NCBI GenBank assembly: GCA_026168455.1
Contig: CM047426.1
Span: 80,937,986-81,001,985 of the forward strand
DNA from: Theocolax elegans
Taxonomy: Eukaryota; Arthropoda; Insecta; Hymenoptera; Cerocephalidae
Direction: 5' to 3'
DNA: 64,000 nt
Part shown: one piece after another, positions 14,201-23,200 of the stretch
Layout of the letters: each line of letters opens with the position of its first letter
Position numbering within the stretch: position 1 is the stretch's first letter
Notes under the pieces: model-generated
Databases searched by the model: none
What the model was told of the DNA's origin: nothing
What the model saw: the letters and a program-made list of their open reading frames with translations, nothing else
Position numbers and translations under genes: made by a program

Positions 14201-17200
14201 CTAAATTAAACGTACCATTGGTAATCGTGACTTTTGAACATTTTACTTTATTGATATTGCCATTTGAAAATTGCACTGGTTGTTCGGTTATAAAATTGCG
14301 GTATTTCTTCCTATTTTTAAAATAAAAGTTTGGACAAACTTATAACTTTGAATTCTTGCAATTAATAATTTCTTTATTAAAATAAAATAAATAAATATAA
14401 GAAAAGAGAACATATTATCGTTACGCATCTACGTACATGTACTAAGTATCTATGCGATAATTGAAAATATTTTCTTTGCAAATAAAAATAATAATAGATA
14501 ACTGAAAGTTGAATATTGTTAGAAAGGTATATGCAAGTTTATGATAAATTTTAGGTATATTATATTTATAGTAGAAATTATTATAGTAAATTCGATAAAT
14601 TATTTTTTTGGTTAACCTCAAAATTCTTTAATTTTTACTGGGGATACCCCGATCTCTTTCTAACATGGTAAACTCGACAATAAATACGATATTTAGATAA
14701 AGACTCTCATGATGTGCTCTCGGTGGCATATATAGCCAGACTACCCGTAGCTTCTTACTCTTGGTCTTTCTTCAGACCTACAGGTATCCCTTACGTCGAT
14801 AGTGTCATCCACAAATTGCACATTTGCAACGCTGCAATTCATGTACTTTAGTTAAACTTGAACTGATCTTGCTATGAAATGTTAGGCTACGTAGGGACAG
14901 CAATGTTGCTTAATCCGAAACGACCAGAAAAAGGTTTTTTAACAAAACATATGCTCGAAAAGGTAGAGCTAACGTTTAGTACAATTAACGGGGTGTCAAA
15001 GTCAACTTTTACCCTCCCTACCTTACCGACCTCGAAAATCACATAAAATCAGTTATAATTAAAAAGGAAGTTACTTTACATAAATTTAGAAGAACAGCCC
15101 CCTTCCTTTATTAATAATCTATTTGTCTTTAAAATTTGAAGGAAAAATAGTGACTAGTTTTTGAGAAATCCCTTACCAAAAATCTTGACATGCTTATTAA
15201 TTAGACGAGCGTATAACCTCAAATTGCACGAAATTATCGTAAATTTTGGTAAGGAATATCTCGAAAATCAATCGATATTTTTTTCTTCTAATTTTGAACT
15301 GACTAGGAGAGTCCACGACCTTTGAATCACAGATCTTAACCAAACTCTAGGATTTGTTTTGTAACATAAGAATATGAGGAAAGACAGATTTTTAGACCCT
15401 AACGCGTTAATTTACCCAAGTTGTGGCTAACTAAAGCCTATTTTGTAAAAAAATTATTTCTACTTTGATCGCTTGTAAATCGGAAACAAATAAAGATATA
15501 TACTCAATCCACATTTAAAAGAAGGCTGAGATTAAATAGATATGATTAAAAAAGGAAGCTCAAATCGGTTAATTTGGAGTAAAGTTATAGAAAAAACAAG
15601 AAATTGCTGAATTTTTGACTAAAATTTAGTAGTAAAAAAGTATTAACGTTTTTGGTCGAAATTTCATCAATTTCTTAATTTCTCTATAGCTTAGCTCAAC
15701 ATTAACCGATTTGAGCTTCTTTGGTCTTAATCACATTTAATTTTAGCTTTCTTTTAAATTTAAGATTAAGTATCTATCTTTATTTGTTTCCAATTTACAA
15801 GCGATCAAAGTAGAAATAATTTTTTTACTACTCGGTCTTTAGCTAGCCATAACTTGGATAAATTAACGCGTTAGGGTCTAAAAATCTGGCTATCTTCATA
15901 TTTTTATGTTACAAAACGTATCCTAGAGTTTGCTTAAGATGTGTGATCCGAAGGTCGTGGCCTCTCCTAGTGAGATACATTATTAATAAAGGAAGGGGAC
16001 TGTTCTCCTCAATTTGCGTATACTATCGTTCTTTTTTTATTTATAACTAATTTTCTGTGACTTGTTAGATTGATAAGGTAGGGAGGATAAAACTTGACTT
16101 TGGTACGCCTTTAAATTAACTAAATAACAGATTTTAACACAAAAATGAAGTAGTAATTTAACCAACGTTTGTATAATAGTTCAAGAAAGAAGCTTTAAAA
16201 ATGTGGTATGTTTTTAATATAATATATTTATAATTATTACATAGTCATATAGAACTTGCTTATTAATATATAGTTATCATTCTACATTAGCTGTTTAAAT
16301 TTAGAGCTAAATTTAGAAAAATAATATAGTTTATTAGTTTATTTAGTCGAACCTAAATAAGAATTTGTTACGCTTATAATCATATCAATTCCAATTTTAT
16401 TTTACGTAATGACTAATTGCACGAACTATTTTATATATTGAATGCGATTGCGAAATATAATTTTATTTTAATTGTTTTGTAATAATTACGTTTAAAAATA
16501 CTTGTAGAAATAATATACGAATAACCAAAAAATTAATACATACTGCACTTAACGCAATCGTATGCATGTGTAAAAACCTCCGAATGTTTTTATCCACATA
16601 TTTCATTTTCTACATCACATTATATTAAATCAATGAAGGGTTTTCTTTTTAAATGACACATACGATTTGCTGAAAATTAGGAGGAACCACCTAGTGAAAC
16701 TACGTCAGAAGCAACGTCCACTGAGCCAACACCGTCACCTGTGACCGAAACACCAGAACCACCTAAAGAACCAACACCAGGTAATACATATTAATATTAT
16801 TATTAATTAAACACAATATATTTTATATTTATTAATGAAATAATTTTAAAATATAAATTTAATTTCATACATTGTTTATTTACTTACTTCTTATTTGCAC
16901 GGTCAGTATATGTGTATATAATACAATACGTATGAAAAAATGTGTGTAATATTTTAAAATAGCAAAGCCAGTACGCAACACAATACGTAGCGAATTACCT
17001 GGTGTGGCCTTTCCGAATACGTGGTTGTAAATAAATAATTAAAGTAGAAATTTTTTAAAGCTTCGTATAATATAAAATTTTTATAAAAATGTTTTCTCTC
17101 GCAGAGCCAGAACCAATCCCTGAGCCTGAACCTGAGCCAGAACCTCCAAAAGGTAGATTCGACTTAACTTCGGTCCATATTGTTAAAAAAATTATATGTT

Positions 17201-20200
17201 CACAATAATAGAATTATCGTTCGTGTGTGTTGTCTTTTCTACTGTCTTAATATGAAATATATATGTTAGTGCTAATATTATCATATGTTAGACGTTTTGT
17301 AATATTCATAGATTGTATCATCTAATCAATGTCATACAAGTCATATTCATTAATTGTTCTGTTTTATTTTGTTTTTAAACAATATGTTAATGTGTGTTGT
17401 CAACACTTCAAAGAAACATATGGATAGTAACTTACATTGAAATCAAATTGCACTTTAATAAAAAAAATATTTTCTAAATTCAAAAATTTCCAATTATTAT
17501 AAGAAATAATGTAAAAAATATTAATTTTTCTAATAATACATCTTCAATTTTATTTTATTTGATATTAATATATATCAAGAGCTACATAAAGTGCAATATA
17601 TGTAATGAACTTTTTTAATGAATCTATTCCAATGAGACAAAGTTCGAATCCTTAAATCTCAGCTACAATTTATATAAATGTAAAAATAAATATAAGATCT
17701 ATTTTATGAATTTATTCTAAGGTTCCTATGATAAGTAATTTACTTTTATATCTCCCATTTTTACGTTTTTTCATTAACTATGACTATATACTATGTCGTA
17801 GTTGACGAAGAAATTAAAAAATAATTCCTTTTATAAAAGTCGATTTTCTATCATAGAAAACGCAGAAATTTTTTTTAACTATGACCTTGTTTTGCTTTAA
17901 AACTTTTGAAAATCGTAGCTGGATCCTTATTACGATTTAAAAACCAAATTTTGGAAAAGTTTATTAACGTTAAATGTACTCTAAATATGCAAAATTTTAA
18001 GAAAATTATTTTCTAATTGAATTTAATTAATTATTCAATAATCACTTTTTATTACAAATATTAATAAAATAAAAAATATTAACAATTGGCATACATAATA
18101 AGAAAATGTCATATACGATGGTTGTGCCAAAGTAAAAAAAATTAATACATATATGCAGTAACTGCAAAGAAAGGGAGCCTCATTAAAGATAAAAAACATC
18201 AATGTATAATGACTAATTTAAACCCAAAATTATCGAGGGTCATCGACATATAGTCTTTAAGGTGATGATGAAGAATGAAAAATCTTGGGTCAACTTACCA
18301 CCGCCACTTGGAGTTACCACCTCTCGTTTCCTAATTACATCATCGTTACGTGATCATCATCAATGCCATTGCACAATTTAATTCCTTGCGATACGTGAGC
18401 TTGAGCTCACTCTTGGACGAGTGTCTCGAACGAGAGGGTGCAACGACGAGTCTTTCATACATTTTATTTGTATTTTGTTTTTGTTATTTTATTATTGTAT
18501 TATAAATTTATTACATTATAACCATGACTATCACACTACCAATGCCTGAAAAGGATGACCGTAAGTTGTTTTTCTCTTTTTAATGGTTGTGTTTAACTTA
18601 ATGTTTATCTTATACGTCATCATATCATTGAAATTCTTTAAATGTGATGTATTTATTTATATATTATTAAAGATTTTTGTTACACAAAACATACTTTGAA
18701 TGTAATATAAATTAAATTTCAATACTATTATTTTTACTTAATAATTTAAGATTATATTCATTTCATTTCTTTGCTTAAACTGATTTGCTTTTATTATTTA
18801 AAATGTAGAGTCAATTTCGTTTATTATTTTTATTATTTTAAATAATAAATAATTTTAATTCTGTAGTAACATAAATTTAAGAAAAAAATTTTAATTATTT
18901 AAAAAAAATTGTAATTATTTTAAACAATTTTACTCTAAATTACTACTTTCAAATGTTAACACGTTCAAATACTGATATCATGGGTATAATTGACACATGT
19001 AAAACGAAAAAATGAATTTTATAGAACCACCGCCACCGAATCCACTGAATGTTCTCAACTTACTCCTGTCGAAGCTCAAAGCTTTGGAAACGACAGACAT
19101 CACGGGAGAACCGACAGAAGTCGATATTGAACTTTGCAACAAGATCTACTTTATCCTGAATCCAGGTACAAAAAATTTAAAAAAATTATATATGGGCAAT
19201 TCTTTGTTAAATCGAGAGACAAAAATTTTTTTTCTGTAATTTTGAGAATACCTTCTCTTATATATTTTGGATGGGAGTCTAAATTTTTAGAGGCTAAAAC
19301 TTAAAGTCTACCTTTTATAACTCAAAATTGGCTAATTCAATGTAAACATCGCAAAACGACTTTCTTTCTGGAAATTACTTGAAGTTTAAAAAAAATTGTC
19401 TAAGATCATTGAGCGTAACACAATTCAGCATTACAAAAAAATCACGAAGATTGTGAAAAAGTGCTTTCGATCCAAGCTACCATGTCAGAAAAAATCATGG
19501 AACTGGCTTCAAATATACTTTTCTACTCGGTAAATTAAAAAAAAACATTTTTGCATTTGTATTTATAAAACAATCAAGATTGATTATATATTTGTTAATT
19601 ATACCTTTTACTATTTTGCTATAATTAATTTTCGAGAAAAATTATGGAGATTGTCGGAAAATATTTAGTTTAATGAAATAATAAGTTACTGCAAACTCTT
19701 ACAATATTACAAAACTTAATTTTAAAAAAAGATGCTATTCAATTTTCAATTACATTTAATTCAGTGGTTGAATATTGTGAAAATTTAAAAGAAAGAGACA
19801 CTGTACTAATTCATACATTCTGCATAGTTTTAGTACCACAGATCCCTGATAAAACGATATTTATCATTATTTTAACTTAATTAGGTTCTCATAACGTATT
19901 CACAAAGTTGCAGAAAAACAATTTTTTGTCCCTCGATTTGACAGAGAATCGCCCATATATACACACACATTACTACAAATCTGGAACTTTTTATTAACAA
20001 AGTTTCATTACCGAATAGATAGTTTTTAATTTTCCCTTGAAAACAAAAACTATAGTAATCTTTTGTTGGTATGTCTTTGATACCTTACTAGAGTCTATGT
20101 TCGATCATGTAATGAAATCTGTTCCAAATTCTTTATTCGGATGCCGCGCGAACATCGCTATTTTTACGTCGATTTAAAGTTTTCTTTCTCTTTGTCTTCC

Positions 20201-23200
20201 TGCATTCCATGAATTACGGTCATTGCAATAAGCATTGCTAACGTTTGCAACTGCACCGGGTTAAAGCTATTTTTATGTCCTCGAATCGTCGTTTGTTATG
20301 TTTATTTTTTGTCAATCTTCTGATTGCATTGCGTTAAATATTGCCAACGATCGATTCGATGTGAAGGTTTCATCCGGTTGTATTTATAGATGCACGACTA
20401 TAAGATCTATGGGTCGATACGTGGACGTACGGATCATTGTACTACATTTATTTTCCTTCATTATAAAGATATAAGTAACATTTTTATGGCTATTAATAAC
20501 ACCTGGCATTAAACCAAATTATTTTTGCTGGGGCACTGTTAGGTATAGAACTTTAGGGTGTGAATAAACAAAACGTAACGTAACGAATTATTTATATCTA
20601 AATTTAGCTTCTCTAGTAGAAAATAGCTATTTTTAAAAGAGTTATTTTTAGCTTTATACTATTAAAAATTGTTAAATTTTTACCAGGATTGCTTGATGAC
20701 AATAAAGTGAGATTCTTAATATGGCCAACCTTCAACTGTTTGATGTACCTGCATTTTGATACCAAATTAGATTCAAAATCAAAACTTATAACATATAATA
20801 CTGGTTTAATAAGGTTAAATCTATTTTTTATTCTTGAGGTTTAATGTATGAAACAAATGAGAAACATCGTTTAAAAGTAATTGTTTAGATATTAGAAATT
20901 TATAAGAAATAAAAATAATTGAGATCTAAAGTATATTACAGGTCAAAATTTCATAAAAGACCTGCCGAGTCACTACCGCGGTATTACTTTTAACAGTAGT
21001 TGCATAAAAATGGCGTCCAATAACGCACATAATAAAAAAATTAATTCAGCTTAAATACTGAAAATTATGTATTTCATATCGTATAGCCTTTTATTCTGTT
21101 TATAGCCATTTTTTAAATAACGGCATAAATGATGAATCCATTAAAAAGGCATCAATATTTAGGTCTCATTTCCAATAAAGAATTAAATTTCAATAATACA
21201 ATTTTGACGTGAAATCGTAACATTGTATTTATTGTCCGTTTATTATCTTTTCTGTAATTATCGCATCACTGTTTGGCATCTAATCAAATGTTAATGAAAT
21301 GATGTTTGGAACATGTTAGTTTACACAGTAAATCTAGATGATGCATAATCTCATTTGTAAGTTTAATTAGTCAGATATTTCAGTTTGTTCGATAATATCG
21401 ATAATGCACATGCAAATATTATTATATATTAAATAAATATTTATATTTATGTCTATCGATATTAGGTAAGTTATATACTGTTATCGGATTAATTTAAGAC
21501 ATTTAACCTCTCTTATAAAACATTCGATTAAAAAGACTTTTACTCTTCTTGGTTTAAAATTTATTGACTAAAAATACGCTGTAATAATAAATTTATTATT
21601 GACAATAAAATTAAACATACATTTACTAAAATAAAAGTGATCAAAAATACGCACCTACTGCAAACTAGCACATTCATTAATTAAACAATTGATCGACGAT
21701 ATTGAGGTGGATACGAGAATTAATTCTACATCCATCATTTAAAAGTGTAATTATACATGTTTTGATAATATTCAAAGAAAAAATTAAATAGTCATTGCAT
21801 ATAGTTATATGATAGTGTTTTTCGATACATTATTATTATACGTTATATATTCATATTTTAACTTCTGAATCGCAATTAACTATACACAAATAATGTTTAT
21901 AGTGTACGAATATGTAAAACTTTAATAACAGTTTGAAATTTGAATAGTCGAGAATTCAAAATTTATTAAACGGACAACAGTGTTTATTGTTTACCAAAGA
22001 ATATAATTGTTAGAATTTATGTGTGTAATATCAATATAAAAAAAATGATTCCTACAGCGGCAGCACCACCAGCTGAAGAAGCTCCACCAGCTGAAGGTGC
22101 ACCAGCGGAAGGTGAAGCACCGCCAGCTGAAGGCGGTGAGGCAGCCCCAACGGAAGGAGCACCACCAGCTGAAGGTGGCGAAGCTGCCACAGGAGAGGCA
22201 CCTGCGGAAGGTGCTCCAGCTGCTGATGCACCACCAGCAGAGGCACCACCGGCTGAGGCACCACCTGCGGAAGCTGCGCCTGTTGTCGAAGGTAACAATA
22301 GCTACGTCAGATCGTAGATACAATTTTTAAGAAGTATCATTGAAAAATAATTAAAAAATATCATATTATATTGAAAGATACTTACTGTGTGTTTTGAAAT
22401 CTTCAAAAATGCAGAGGTTTGGTAATATAGATTAATTCAACACAAGTTTATTATTTTTAATAAGAATTTATATTTAAATAACTTAAATAATTAACGCGAA
22501 TTTTAAATTAATAATATTCTCACGTATTCATGTCACATAATGTGCAATCGAATAATTCTATCAAATATGAATGAAAAGATTTATTCAATTATTGCAGAAT
22601 GATATGTACTATGATAGCTCCGTTTAATCACATTACTTGTCACATTACCGTCCTGTAATTTTCTCTAAATATACCCGTTCGCGACCCGTCCAAATTTTCG
22701 ACGTACTTTCCAGCGTACCTGCGGTTTACGGGCTATTTCGCGCGATCATTTTCAGGTGAAACCGTACCACATTGGAAAAATTACCTGCCTCGTGCAGCCT
22801 ACGCGAAATTTGTAATTCCAATCGTACCCCATACATTAACTGCGTGCCTAGGTTAAATATATATATATATATTCGACGTCTGCGACGAAGATGTAACTAA
22901 CTTTTATTCGGCGAGGCTGAAAAAATACAAATAGTAATTTGAAAACATAGTCACTGATACCAACTTCAAGTATTGAGCGAAAATTTTGTACGCGAATTAG
23001 CACCATATAAGGCTACCATAGGTTTCTTCCAACTGCAGTTGAAATAATACCTTTTTCAAAAATTGAACGAACTGTCACCTTCTACGCCGCGGTCGTCGAT
23101 ATAGTGTGCAGGTTATTTGATGCGAATTGGAATCTTGGGTAGTGGTTGCGTCTCTGACTTTTGATATTTCAAGTCTTTGTTCATTATTTTGAAACCATAA

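Noticed and set aside
22017..22323. Open frames antisense or out of frame to the Pro/Ala exon
   Set aside because: They arise from the low-complexity repeat; only the + frame fits both splice sites and the known extension.
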